DNA of 26,825 nucleotides from an uncultured Peptostreptococcaceae bacterium (GTDB taxonomy: Bacteria; Bacillota; Clostridia; Peptostreptococcales; Anaerovoracaceae). The translations under genes and the position numbers were made by a program. The notes under the pieces are model-generated. The model was not told the origin of the DNA. It ran no database searches and saw only the letters and a program-made list of their open reading frames with translations. The stretch is taken from the NCBI GenBank assembly GCA_905236895.1, contig CAJOQI010000056.1, positions 1 to 26,825 on the forward strand. Reading direction: 5' to 3'. Of the stretch, positions 14,085-22,850 are shown in pieces. Within the stretch, counting starts at the first letter, position 1, and every line of letters begins with the position of its first letter.

Positions 14085-15628
14085 TTAAGCAGGCTCTTTC
14101 CCGTCATTTCTTCGGGTATTTCTATTTCCATAAGCTCCAACATGGTAGGAGCGATATCGCAAAGTTTTCCGCCTCTCTTAAGCTCCCTCGGCTCCGAAGA
14201 AATATGAATCAAAGGAACCGGGTTGAGGGAGTGAGCGGTTACAGGGTTGCCATCTTCGTCAATCATTACATCCGCATTTCCGTGGTCAGCGGTAAGCAGC
14301 AGTTGGCCGCCCCTTGTTAATACGGAGGCCACGATATTTGGAATGCATTTATCAATGGCTTCAATGGCTTTGATGGCGGCGGACATTACTCCCGTGTGGC
14401 CAACCATGTCAGGATTGGCGAAGTTGAGAATAATCACGTCGTATTTATCCTCGTGGATGGCGGTAAGCAGTTGCTCCGTAACCTCAAAGGCGCTCATATA
14501 AGGCTGAAGGTCATAGGTGGCAACCTGAGGGGAGGGAACCAGAATTCTGTCCTCACCCTTGAAGGGTTCTTCTCTTCCTCCGTTAAAGAAGAAGGTTACA
14601 TGGGCGTATTTCTCCGTTTCCGCAATCCTAAGCTGGGTAAGGCCCAAACTTGAAATATATTCACCAAAGGTATTCTCCGGAGCTTCCGGTGGGAAGGCGA
14701 TTGATACGTTTGGCATTTCCGCGTCATATTGAGTCATGCAGACGTATTTAATATCCTCCGGCTCACGTCTTCTGGTGAAGCCGTCGAAATCCTTGTCAAC
14801 AAAGGATCTGGTGATTTCCCTGGCTCTGTCAGGTCTGAAGTTAAACATGACCAGACCGTCTTTGTCGTTTATGGCCAGTCTTCTTGTGTCAGAGGATACG
14901 GAGGAGTGGAGGCAGGTTGGAAGGATGAACTCATCCGTTTCTCCTGCCGCATAGGCCTCTTCCATAACCAGAACCGGGTCGCCTCCTTGGCGTCCTTCTC
15001 TCATTACCATGGCTTCGTAGGCCTTCTGAACTCTGTCCCAGCGTTTGTCCCTGTCCATGGCATAATAGCGTCCGGAAATGGTTGCTATTTCCCCAAGCCC
15101 CAGTTCTTCGATAAAGCTCTGGAGCTCTTTTATATACTCGATGCCGGAGGTAGGGGGAACGTCTCTTCCGTCCATGAAGCAGTGAATATATGCTTTGGTT
15201 ATTCCCTTGTCCTTTGCCATGGTGAGAAGGGCCTTAAGATGATCTATATGGCTGTGAACTCCTCCGTCGGAAACCAAACCCAGAAGATGAAGGGCGGTGC
15301 CGTTTTCAAGCACATGGTTCATCACTGCGTTAAGTTCCGGGTTAAGGAGGATGGTATTGTCCTCACAAGCCTTGGTTATTCTGCTAAGCTCTTGATAGAC
15401 GATTCTGCCGGCGCCGATATTAAGATGCCCGACTTCGGAATTGCCCATCTGTCCCTCGGGAAGTCCAACGGCCTCACCGCAAGCCTTAAGCTTGGTGTTT
15501 GGATAGGTCTTAAACAGACTGTCCAGATAGGGGGTATCCGCCTGGGCTATGGCATTTCCCTTTTTCTTGGAGGAAAGGCCGAATCCGTCCAGAATCATCA
15601 GTAGCATAGGTCTCTTTTTAAGTTTCAT
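14081..15628 (-). CDS. gpmI: 2,3-bisphosphoglycerate-independent phosphoglycerate mutase
   Basis: GpmI interconverts 3- and 2-phosphoglycerate in glycolysis using Mn2+ ions and a phosphoserine intermediate. The 515-residue length is typical. Visible metal and catalytic residues include Asp14 in LMILDGFG, Ser64 in QMGNSEVGHLNIGAG, SDGGVHSH, the HCFMDGRDVPP segment, NFRPDRAREITR, NFANPDMVGHTG and TADHGNADVM. The start at 15628 (MKLKKRPML) has a GGGAGA site 6 bases upstream; a 40-residue upstream extension of the open frame has neither homology nor a ribosome site. It is divergent from addA. Its Mn2+ need is a family property and sits interestingly near a putative Mn2+ system, but there is no direct link. 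Confidence 0.96.
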   Translation of the reverse strand: MKLKKRPMLLMILDGFGLSSKKKGNAIAQADTPYLDSLFKTYPNTKLKACGEAVGLPEGQMGNSEVGHLNIGAGRIVYQELSRITKACEDNTILLNPELNAVMNHVLENGTALHLLGLVSDGGVHSHIDHLKALLTMAKDKGITKAYIHCFMDGRDVPPTSGIEYIKELQSFIEELGLGEIATISGRYYAMDRDKRWDRVQKAYEAMVMREGRQGGDPVLVMEEAYAAGETDEFILPTCLHSSVSSDTRRLAINDKDGLVMFNFRPDRAREITRSFVDKDFDGFTRRREPEDIKYVCMTQYDAEMPNVSIAFPPEAPENTFGEYISSLGLTQLRIAETEKYAHVTFFFNGGREEPFKGEDRILVPSPQVATYDLQPYMSAFEVTEQLLTAIHEDKYDVIILNFANPDMVGHTGVMSAAIKAIEAIDKCIPNIVASVLTRGGQLLLTADHGNADVMIDEDGNPVTAHSLNPVPLIHISSEPRELKRGGKLCDIAPTMLELMEIEIPEEMTGKSLLK

Positions 15629-15676
15629 AATTCTTCTCCCAAATATACCAAATGGTACCAAAATAGTCCTAAAAGG

Positions 15677-15682
15677 ATTATA
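15677..15682 (-). promoter_or_regulatory. -10 element for gpmI
   Basis: The minus-strand TATAAT (15682-15677) lies about 50 bp before the gpmI ATG. The -35 at the expected place is weak. Downstream are the imperfect palindromes TACCA-AA-TGGTA and GGTACC, which could be operator half-sites. Confidence 0.45.
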
Positions 15683-15700
15683 CCCAATATTTAGTAAAAA

Positions 15701-15709
15701 TGATAGAAT
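15701..15709 (+). promoter_or_regulatory. Extended -10 promoter of addA (leaderless)
   Basis: TGA-TAGAAT (15701-15709) is an extended -10 that ends six bases before the addA ATG. There is no Shine-Dalgarno sequence and no alternative ATG nearby. The message should begin at or very near the start codon, as predicted for dinB. Confidence 0.5.
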
Positions 15710-15715
15710 AAAACC

Positions 15716-18700
15716 ATGGAAAACAAAATAGAGTGGAGTAAAGAACAAGAGAAGATAATCGACGGATTAAGGGACGTAAACGTGCTGGTAGCAGCTGCAG
15801 CAGGGTCCGGAAAAACCACGGTTTTGGTTGAAAGGATCAAAAAACTGGTTTGCTACGAAGGTGTGCCCGTTAAAAATCTTTTAGTGGTGACCTTTACCAA
15901 GGCTGCGGCTGCGGAGATGAAGGAGAAGATAAGGAAAGCTCTGCGCAATGAATTAAAAGCCGGCCAGGAGGGAGACAAGGAGCAGGCCGCCTATTTAAGG
16001 AAACAGCTTAGAGATATTGCCGCTGCGGACATCAGCACCTTTGATTCCTTTGCTCTTAACGTGGTGAGAAGGTATTTCTTCAAGACGGATTTGGAGCCGG
16101 GTTTTGGGGTTCTTGACGAGGCCAGGAAGGTTCTTATGGTGGAGGACGCCTTGGACCGCCTTTTGGACGAGGAATTCAGCGAAATGAGGCCTGAATTCAT
16201 TCGCTTTATGAATAAATATTGCAGCGACAGAAAGCCTGACAAAATCAGAAGCCTTATTTCAAACACCTATACCAGGATTATGGCTATGCCCCATCCATGG
16301 CAGTGGATGGAAGAGCAGGTGGCGGCCTTAAGGGTTGATAAGGATAGTTTTGCGGAAAGCAAATACTGGCTTGCGGCAAGGGAAGATATAACAAAGTCTC
16401 TGGAGAAATCCGTTGTTGAAGGAATGAAGGCTGCGGACTATTTAAGAAATTCAAGCCTTGATCGTATGGCCACCAATCTGGAGGAAGGGGAAATAGCAAA
16501 GCATAAAAATGCCCTCCTTGCTTCCGGAGAGGACCTTTCTCCTGAAGAACTCGTTGAAAAGATTACGACGGCCCTTAAGCCCAGGACCAGTCTTGTTGCC
16601 AAGAAGGAAGAAAAAGAAACCTATAATGCTATCAAGGATGCGGTGGACACCCAGAGGGATAAGGCTAAGGAATATGTGAAGGGAATCAAAGATGATTTCT
16701 TTGCAACTCCCATTCCGCAGATGATAGATGAAATGAATGATACGGCGGATGAACTGGAAACAGTCATCGGCCTGCTGAAGAGATTCCACCGGCTTTTCAA
16801 GGAAGCGAAGGAAGAAGCCAAGATGATTGACTTTGCCGACATGGAGCACTATTGCCTTGAAATCCTGGAAGACCCTCAGGTGGCTGAAGAATACAGAAAC
16901 AGATTCAGCCAAATATTTATAGACGAATATCAGGACACCAATCTGCTCCAGGAAGCAATTGTCGATTTAATCAGAAGAGAGAATAATCTCTTTATGGTGG
17001 GAGATGTTAAGCAGAGCATATATAAATTCAGACTGGCTGAACCTGCCATCTTCCAGGATAAATACAATGCATATTACGAAAAGAGGATTCCTTTTTCAGA
17101 GGTTGTGGATCTTAATCAGAACTTCAGAAGCAAGGGCGGAATCATCAAAGGCGTTAACCGGGTCTTCTCCGACTTTATGGAGGGATATGACGAAAGAGCT
17201 GAACTTCATAAGGGAGTAAAATATGACGGAGAGCATACCTATTACCCGGAAATCAGGGTGGCCTATTTGGGCGGGGTTGAAGGTTTGACCCGGGAAGATG
17301 ATGAAGAATCCAAGAGCGCTGATGAAAATGGCAACGGATTTGAAGGGGATGAAGTTGAAGTTTCGGATCCAACCATTGATACCGGGGCAGAGGAGGTAAC
17401 CGCTGAGAATCTGGAGAAGGCGGAGATAGAAGCCGCTTTGGTGGCGAGGCTGGTAAAGGAGCAACTGGGAAAACCCTATTACGATCCGGGAAAAAAGACT
17501 GTAAGAGAGTTGGAACCCAGGGATATAGTCATTCTCCTAAGAAGCGTCAAAGGCTACGGAGAGGTATATAGTGATGCTTTAAGCGCTCTTGGAATAGAAA
17601 GCTATACCTCTGAAACCGGCGGCTATTTTGATACCATGGAGATTGAGATTTTCATGAATCTCCTTTCCATATTGGATAATAGAAGGAGAGACGTGGAGCT
17701 AATAAGCGTTCTTCATTCTCATGTATTCGGATTTACACCAACAGAGCTGGGAGAGATAAGACGACATAACAAGAAAGGTGCTTATGTTGATGCTTTCTTT
17801 GAGTATGGCGAGAAGGGCGAAATAGAAAGCCTTAAAGATAAATGCAAAAAAGCAATCAATCAAATTGATGAGTGGAGAAATGCCTCCAGAGTAATGCCCC
17901 TTCCCAAATTCATCTGGAAGGTAATGAACGAAAGCGGTTTCTATCTTGTTATGGGAGCCATGCCGGGAGGAGCGGTGAGACAGGCAAATCTCAGGGCTTT
18001 GGTTGACAAGGCGGAAAGCTTTGCTCAGGACAGACAGGCATCTTTATATAGCTTTGTTAAATACGTGGGGGAACTGAGAAAGCGCCAGGTTACCACTCCG
18101 GAGGTAAAGCTTGTGGGAGAGGGAGATCAGGTTGTAAGGATAATGACCATACACAAGAGCAAGGGTCTGGAATTCCCCATGGTTATTCTTGCGGGCGCAG
18201 GAAGAAATCTTCGCTATTCCAACAGAGGACAGGATCTGGTCTTCCACAGGGAAATCGGAATCGGCATGAACTATGTCAACTACGAAGAGAGCTGGTATAG
18301 AAATACCCTTCCTCAGACTTTGATATTCAGACGAATCAGGGAAGAAGAGGAAGAGGAACAGGAGAGAGTTCTCTATGTTGCTTTAACCAGAGCAAAGGAC
18401 TATCTATTTGTAACGGGAACGGTGGATGAAGCTGAAGAATACGAAGCCTTTAGAGATCTTGGAACGAGAGATCATAGCAGCTTCCTCAAGATGATTGGAG
18501 ATGCACTTCCTCTTGGTGAAGAGGTGGTGGCCTGTGTTGACGGGGATTCGCCAGAAGAGGAGCCTGCTCAGGAAGTATTCATCAAGGAGGAAATGCTTAG
18601 AGAAGCTCCCGATCCGAAGAGAGCGGAGAAGATATATGAACAGCTTTCTTCTCCCTATGCTTATGAGGAAGCCAGAAAGAATAAATCAAAGGTTTCAGTA

Positions 18701-19351
18701 TCGGAGCTTAATGCCATGAGGAAGAAGGCTCCGAATAAAGATGCTCCTGAAGAGGGGGGAACTGCCGAAACAGGTAGCGAAGGTGCCTATACTGCCATGG
18801 AACTTGGTGCCCCCGACTTCGCCAGAGAAAAGAGAACTCTTACGGGAGCGGAAAAGGGAACCATATATCATAGCCTAATGGAGTATGTGGACTTTAGCCT
18901 TGGAGTTTCGGAAGGACTACCCTATATCCAAGAGAGTGCTGAAACCATGGTAAAGGAAGGCCTTATCACCGAAGAGGAATTAAAGGCTATCGACCTTACC
19001 AAGGTGGAAGGATTTTTCCTTTCGGATTTGGGTAAGAGAGCTGCGGCGGCTTTTGAGAAAGGCCTGCTCCATAAAGAGAGACCCTTTACCCTAAGAGAGA
19101 AGCAGGGGAAAGAGGATATTCTTGTTCAGGGTATTATCGACTGCTATTTCAAGGAAGATGGCAGGACCATTCTTCTGGACTACAAGAGCAATAGAATAAA
19201 AAGCAGCAGCCCGGAATCCTATTCCGAACTGCTGGATAATTACAGAACCCAGTTGGATATCTATAGGGAAGCCTTGGAAAAGGCGGGAGAAGGCCCCGTT
19301 GAGGAGGTTTATCTCTATCTCTTTTCCACAGGGGAGGCCATCAAGGCCTAA
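15716..19351 (+). CDS. addA: ATP-dependent helicase/nuclease subunit A
   Basis: AddA is the UvrD-like 3'-5' helicase plus RecB-type nuclease subunit of AddAB, which resects double-strand breaks to Chi for RecA loading. The 1211-residue length is normal. Helicase motifs are visible in order: Walker A AAAAGSGKTT (26-35), motif Ia VTFTKAAAAEM, Walker B IDEYQDTN (about 402-409), motif III VGDVKQSIYKFR, motif IV LNQNFRSK, motif V IMTIHKSKGLEFP (about 808-820) and motif VI YVALTRAKDYL. The C-terminal nuclease has GTIYHSLMEYVDF and LLDYKSNR (about 1151-1158). An acidic low-complexity insertion lies near 520-575. The usual neighbour addB is not adjacent on either side; gpmI is divergent and pfp convergent. 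The start has no ribosome site (see promoter at 15701). Confidence 0.96.
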   Translation: MENKIEWSKEQEKIIDGLRDVNVLVAAAAGSGKTTVLVERIKKLVCYEGVPVKNLLVVTFTKAAAAEMKEKIRKALRNELKAGQEGDKEQAAYLRKQLRDIAAADISTFDSFALNVVRRYFFKTDLEPGFGVLDEARKVLMVEDALDRLLDEEFSEMRPEFIRFMNKYCSDRKPDKIRSLISNTYTRIMAMPHPWQWMEEQVAALRVDKDSFAESKYWLAAREDITKSLEKSVVEGMKAADYLRNSSLDRMATNLEEGEIAKHKNALLASGEDLSPEELVEKITTALKPRTSLVAKKEEKETYNAIKDAVDTQRDKAKEYVKGIKDDFFATPIPQMIDEMNDTADELETVIGLLKRFHRLFKEAKEEAKMIDFADMEHYCLEILEDPQVAEEYRNRFSQIFIDEYQDTNLLQEAIVDLIRRENNLFMVGDVKQSIYKFRLAEPAIFQDKYNAYYEKRIPFSEVVDLNQNFRSKGGIIKGVNRVFSDFMEGYDERAELHKGVKYDGEHTYYPEIRVAYLGGVEGLTREDDEESKSADENGNGFEGDEVEVSDPTIDTGAEEVTAENLEKAEIEAALVARLVKEQLGKPYYDPGKKTVRELEPRDIVILLRSVKGYGEVYSDALSALGIESYTSETGGYFDTMEIEIFMNLLSILDNRRRDVELISVLHSHVFGFTPTELGEIRRHNKKGAYVDAFFEYGEKGEIESLKDKCKKAINQIDEWRNASRVMPLPKFIWKVMNESGFYLVMGAMPGGAVRQANLRALVDKAESFAQDRQASLYSFVKYVGELRKRQVTTPEVKLVGEGDQVVRIMTIHKSKGLEFPMVILAGAGRNLRYSNRGQDLVFHREIGIGMNYVNYEESWYRNTLPQTLIFRRIREEEEEEQERVLYVALTRAKDYLFVTGTVDEAEEYEAFRDLGTRDHSSFLKMIGDALPLGEEVVACVDGDSPEEEPAQEVFIKEEMLREAPDPKRAEKIYEQLSSPYAYEEARKNKSKVSVSELNAMRKKAPNKDAPEEGGTAETGSEGAYTAMELGAPDFAREKRTLTGAEKGTIYHSLMEYVDFSLGVSEGLPYIQESAETMVKEGLITEEELKAIDLTKVEGFFLSDLGKRAAAAFEKGLLHKERPFTLREKQGKEDILVQGIIDCYFKEDGRTILLDYKSNRIKSSSPESYSELLDNYRTQLDIYREALEKAGEGPVEEVYLYLFSTGEAIKA

Positions 19352-19360
19352 GGGGTTTTA

Positions 19361-20566
19361 TTAACGCATATAATAAGGAGTTACATAAGCAGGGATGCCG
19401 TCCTTCATAATAAGGTCAGGCTCGCCCTGAATCAGAGGTCGGAGGTAAGCTATAGCTTCCTCCGATATTCCTTTGTACTCCGGAAGAATCCATTCCTTTG
19501 GGAAATGCTTTACGAAGTTGGCCACCTTATCCGCATCCACGGTGATGAAGTCTGCTTCGTATTCTTTGCCTTCTCTTCTCTTGAGGCCAACCATCTTTCC
19601 GGTGAAGGATGGGTCCGCAGTATGCATATGAGCGGACATTCCTAGTTCAAAGGATTCGTTTACATCTACAAGGGATTGCTGACTTACATGGCAGCGCTGA
19701 GCTGTTGAAAGATCCTGAACCTTACAGCGGGATGCTGCGCCGGATTCGAGAATCATTGCCTCGAGAGCTTTTCCTGCTCCGCCTAAAACCGCATGACCAA
19801 AGCCGTCGTTCTTGGCTTCTCCTGCGGCGATATATTCGCCGTTCTCGTAGTGGGCGCCTTCGGAAACCACTATATAGCATTTATTCTTTTCTTTGACGCA
19901 TTCCTCAACCTTTTTCAGGAAAAGCTCCTTGTCAAAGTTTTCCTCGGGCAGAATGAGAAGGTCCACGTTTCCGGAAAGACAAGCGGATGCGGCAAGCCAG
20001 CCCGCATCTCTTCCCATGGTTTCCAGGATGAAAACTTCCTGTCTGGTATAGACGTTATAGTCCAGCCAGGTTGCTTTGGCTACGCTGGTTATGAACTTTG
20101 CTGCGGAAGCAAAGCCGGGGCAGTGGTCCGTCTCCATAAGATCGTTATCCACGGTCTTGGGGCAACCAACAAAGCGGTGATTGGTGATGCCGTTGTTTCT
20201 GGCATATTCGCTCAAGGCCGCAACCGTATCCATGGAATCGTTCCCTCCGGTATAGAAGAGAGTTTCTATATCGTATTTATCCATAATTGCGATTAGCCTT
20301 TCAAAAGCCTCCACATTGTCTCTCTTAAGTTTGAATCTACAGGAACCCAAAGCGGAAGCGGGGGTCTGTCTGAGAATGCGATTCTCTTCGTCGGACATAT
20401 TGGTAAGGTCGTAAAATCTTTCTTCCAGAGTTCCTTCTATTCCGTTAAGACCACCCAAAACCTTGTCGTAAATGGGGTTCAGCTGATTGGCCTTTACTAT
20501 ACCTGCTACTGTGGCGTTAATGACGGATGTGGGCCCGCCGGATTGGGCTACTAAGCAATTAGACAT
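19361..20566 (-). CDS. pfp: Pyrophosphate-type 6-phosphofructokinase
   Basis: The 401-residue PFK-family enzyme phosphorylates fructose-6-phosphate to fructose-1,6-bisphosphate. Active-site segments are VAQSGGPTSVINA (N-terminal phosphate loop), YTGGNDSMDT (where ATP enzymes have GGDGS), PKTVDND (Lys where ATP enzymes have Gly, a mark of pyrophosphate use) and ETMGRDAGWLA. These changes favour PPi over ATP as phosphoryl donor, making the step reversible and energy-saving in a fermenter. The start at 20566 has a GGAGG site 6 bases upstream; an 8-codon longer start lacks one. The stop is only 9 bp from the addA stop on the other strand, with no hairpin between. Confidence 0.92.
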   Translation of the reverse strand: MSNCLVAQSGGPTSVINATVAGIVKANQLNPIYDKVLGGLNGIEGTLEERFYDLTNMSDEENRILRQTPASALGSCRFKLKRDNVEAFERLIAIMDKYDIETLFYTGGNDSMDTVAALSEYARNNGITNHRFVGCPKTVDNDLMETDHCPGFASAAKFITSVAKATWLDYNVYTRQEVFILETMGRDAGWLAASACLSGNVDLLILPEENFDKELFLKKVEECVKEKNKCYIVVSEGAHYENGEYIAAGEAKNDGFGHAVLGGAGKALEAMILESGAASRCKVQDLSTAQRCHVSQQSLVDVNESFELGMSAHMHTADPSFTGKMVGLKRREGKEYEADFITVDADKVANFVKHFPKEWILPEYKGISEEAIAYLRPLIQGEPDLIMKDGIPAYVTPYYMR

Positions 20567-20593
20567 GTTTTTCCTCCGATTATTCTTCAATAA

Positions 20594-20633
20594 ACCTATA
20601 GGTATATTATAATATCACGCTAAATCTTTACAA
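20594..20633 (-). promoter_or_regulatory. pfp promoter with palindrome at the start site
   Basis: On the minus strand, -35 TTGTAA (20633-20628), a 16-bp spacer and -10 TATAAT (20611-20606) are followed by the perfect palindrome ACCTATAGGT (20603-20594) over the predicted start point. The -35 overlaps the -35 of the divergent promoter. Confidence 0.6.
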
Positions 20634-20655
20634 TGGATTTTTGTTGCAATATAAT
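20627..20655 (+). promoter_or_regulatory. Promoter of the threonine-aldolase-family gene
   Basis: -35 TTTACA (20627-20632), a 17-bp spacer and -10 TATAAT (20650-20655) form one of the best promoter matches in the window. The coding start is 32 bp after the -10. Confidence 0.75.
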
Positions 20656-20686
20656 CAATGCATATTTATAGAAATGAGGAATTGAA

Positions 20687-21724
20687 ATGGTTTATTTTAG
20701 GTCGGATTATAGCCTTGGGGCCCATCCCGAGGTGATGGAAGCGCTGATTAAAACCAATGAAGAGCATAGTGACGGCTATGGGCTTGACATACATTCGGAA
20801 AATGCGGGGAGATTGGTAAAAGAACTAATTGGAAGGGAAGATGTTTCCGTTCATATGATGGTGGGAGGAACTCCCTGCAATGTTACATTTATTGCGGCGG
20901 CTCTCAGACCCTATGAGGGAGTGGTAGCACCAAGGAGCGCCCACATCTATTCCCACGAAACGGGAGCGGTTGAGGCCACGGGTCATAGGATAATCAATTT
21001 CGAAGGAGTGGATGGAAAGCTTACTCCCGAGATGATTGACAAAGCCTTTGATGAATATGAGGATGAACATACGGTGGTCCCCAAAATGGTATCCATTTCC
21101 CAACCGACGGAAATAGGAACCATCTACAGCAAAAATGAACTCTATGCCATTAGGGATAAATGCAAGGAAAGGGATATGTATCTCTATATCGACGGTGCTC
21201 GCATGGGCGCGGCCTTGACCTGCGATGAGGCTGACTTTACTCTTAAGGATCTCGGTGCAATTGCAGACGGTTTCTATATCGGAGGAACAAAGAACGGCGC
21301 TCTCATAGGAGAGGCTTTGGTCATCACCAATCCTGAGATAGACGACCACTTCCGCTGGATGATAAAGAGAAGCCTTGGCATGCTGGCCAAGGGAAAGATA
21401 ATCGGCGTTCAGCTGGAGGCTTTGCTTGAAGGGGGAGAGAACAATCTTTTAAGCCGTATTGCTCGCCATGAGAATAAGATGGCAAAGAGACTTAGAGAAG
21501 GTTTGGAAGAAATGGGAGTAAGCTTCTATAGCAAGTCTCCCACCAATCAGATTTTCCCTGTTTTCCCCAAGACCGTGGTGGAAGAATTGGAAAAGGATTT
21601 CTTCTTCTATCGTTGGGCTCCGGAAAAGGATGGAATAATTCCTGTCAGATTTGTTACATCCTGGGGAACAAGCGAGGAGGACGTGGATAGCCTACTTGCA
21701 AGAGTTAAAGAGGTTTTGATATAA
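20687..21724 (+). CDS. ltaE: Threonine aldolase family PLP enzyme
   Basis: This 345-residue fold-type I PLP protein of the beta-eliminating lyase/threonine aldolase family typically cleaves L-threonine or allo-threonine to glycine and acetaldehyde. Family marks are FRSDYSLGAHPEV, VGGTPCNVTFIAAAL, HIYSHETGAVEATGH, SISQPTEIGTIY, the PLP-phosphate Asp/Arg segment YIDGARMGAAL and Schiff-base Lys202 in GGTKNG. A GAGGA site is 6 bases before the ATG. The N-terminus reads FRSDY rather than the more common LRSDT, and several clostridial homologues act on other amino acids, so the exact substrate is uncertain. It is possibly cotranscribed with the MreB-family gene 46 bp downstream. Confidence 0.9.
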   Translation: MVYFRSDYSLGAHPEVMEALIKTNEEHSDGYGLDIHSENAGRLVKELIGREDVSVHMMVGGTPCNVTFIAAALRPYEGVVAPRSAHIYSHETGAVEATGHRIINFEGVDGKLTPEMIDKAFDEYEDEHTVVPKMVSISQPTEIGTIYSKNELYAIRDKCKERDMYLYIDGARMGAALTCDEADFTLKDLGAIADGFYIGGTKNGALIGEALVITNPEIDDHFRWMIKRSLGMLAKGKIIGVQLEALLEGGENNLLSRIARHENKMAKRLREGLEEMGVSFYSKSPTNQIFPVFPKTVVEELEKDFFFYRWAPEKDGIIPVRFVTSWGTSEEDVDSLLARVKEVLI

Positions 21725-21770
21725 TAAACGGTAGTTTTGTTGGGAATAGAGAAGGGAAAAGGAGATTAAA

Positions 21771-22787
21771 ATGGCTTTAGAAGTTGGTATAGATCTTGGT
21801 ACAGCCAACGTACTGGTATATATAAAAGGTAAGGGCATCGTTATTGATGAACCATCCGTTGTTGCCGTAAACAGGGAGACGGATGAGATTCTGGCCGTAG
21901 GTGAAGAGGCCCGTCAGATGCTGGGAAGAACACCGGCAAATATTGTGGCGGTTAAACCTCTTAGGGACGGAGTTGTTTCCGACTACGACATCACCGAGAA
22001 GATGCTCAAGTATTTTATCAGAAAGGCCTGCGGAAGCGGTCGCTTCTTCAAGCCCAGAATTATGGTCTGCGTGCCCAGTGGAGTAACGGACGTAGAAAAG
22101 CGTGCCGTTAGAGAAGCCGCTCAGCTGGCGGGAGGAAAGAATGTTTACCTTATCGAGGAGCCTGTTGCTGCGGCCATAGGTGCGGGACTTGATATATCAA
22201 AGCCGGACGGCGTTATGGTTATCGACATAGGAGGCGGAACCACAGATATTGCGGTTATCGCCTTAGGCGGAATCGTTGCCAGCAATTCGGTTAAGGTTGC
22301 GGGAGACAAATTCGACGAAGCCATCATCAACTATATGAGAAGAAATCATAAGCTTCACATAGGTGAAAGAACCAGCGAGGATCTTAAAAAGGTTCTGGGA
22401 ACCGCTTCTCCAAGACCGGAGGTTCTGGTTGCCGAGTGTAGAGGTAGAGATGTGGTTAGTGGTCTTCCCAAGGTGGTGGAGGTTACTTCCGAAGAGATCA
22501 TGGAAGCCCTCGAGGAACCTCTCTATACCATCTGTGAAGCTGCCCACGGAGTTTTGGAAAGAACACCTCCCGAACTTGCTGCGGATATTACCAATTCCGG
22601 AATCACATTAACCGGTGGTGGCGCATATCTCTACGGTCTTGATACGAGACTTACCCAGAGAACCGGCATGGAAGTTCATATAGCCGAGAACCCGGAGCAG
22701 TGCGTAGCAATCGGAACAGGAAAAGCTTTGGGAGTAATTGAAACAATAGAGAGCAATAAGCTGAACAGCAGAGAACCTTATCTGTAG
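21771..22787 (+). CDS. mreB: MreB/Mbl-family rod-shape actin
   Basis: The 338-residue bacterial actin polymerises under the membrane and guides lateral cell-wall synthesis. The actin fold signatures are VGIDLGTANVLVYIKGKG (phosphate 1), CVPSGVTDVEKRAV, EEPVAAAIGAG, MVIDIGGGTTDIAVI (phosphate 2) and ITLTGGGAYLYGLD (adenosine). An AAGGAG site lies 6 bases before the ATG. It is not followed by mreC/mreD, so it may be an Mbl- or MreBH-like paralogue rather than the main MreB. It ends at a clear terminator. Confidence 0.93.
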   Translation: MALEVGIDLGTANVLVYIKGKGIVIDEPSVVAVNRETDEILAVGEEARQMLGRTPANIVAVKPLRDGVVSDYDITEKMLKYFIRKACGSGRFFKPRIMVCVPSGVTDVEKRAVREAAQLAGGKNVYLIEEPVAAAIGAGLDISKPDGVMVIDIGGGTTDIAVIALGGIVASNSVKVAGDKFDEAIINYMRRNHKLHIGERTSEDLKKVLGTASPRPEVLVAECRGRDVVSGLPKVVEVTSEEIMEALEEPLYTICEAAHGVLERTPPELAADITNSGITLTGGGAYLYGLDTRLTQRTGMEVHIAENPEQCVAIGTGKALGVIETIESNKLNSREPYL

Positions 22788-22801
22788 AAAAGAACGTAAG
22801 G

Positions 22802-22837
22802 ATGCTCCAAGGTGGCTAAGCCCCTTGGAGCATTTTT
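22802..22837 (+). terminator. Intrinsic terminator after the MreB-family gene, abutting the next start
   Basis: ATGCTCCAAGG and CCTTGGAGCAT are exact 11-bp inverted copies around a 10-base loop, followed by TTTTT. The T-run ends 13 bases before the ATG of the methyltransferase and 3 bases before its ribosome site. It therefore also sits in that gene's leader and could act as an attenuator. Confidence 0.85.
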
Positions 22838-22850
22838 AGAAGGAAGAAAA

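Noticed and set aside
14729..15604. 291-residue open frame on the + strand
   Set aside because: It lies wholly antisense to gpmI, has no ribosome site, and its translation shows no recognisable domain; it is a shadow of the codon bias of gpmI.
15629..15748. 40-residue N-terminal extension of gpmI
   Set aside because: It is hydrophobic, has no homology to the family and no ribosome site, and overlaps the divergent promoters.
19352..19360. Terminator between convergent addA and pfp
   Set aside because: Only 9 bp separate the stops and no hairpin is visible; transcripts probably overlap.
22812..22850. Upstream GTG start adding 13 residues to the methyltransferase
   Set aside because: The GTG lies inside the terminator stem and has no ribosome site, while ATG 22851 has one and matches the family N-terminus.
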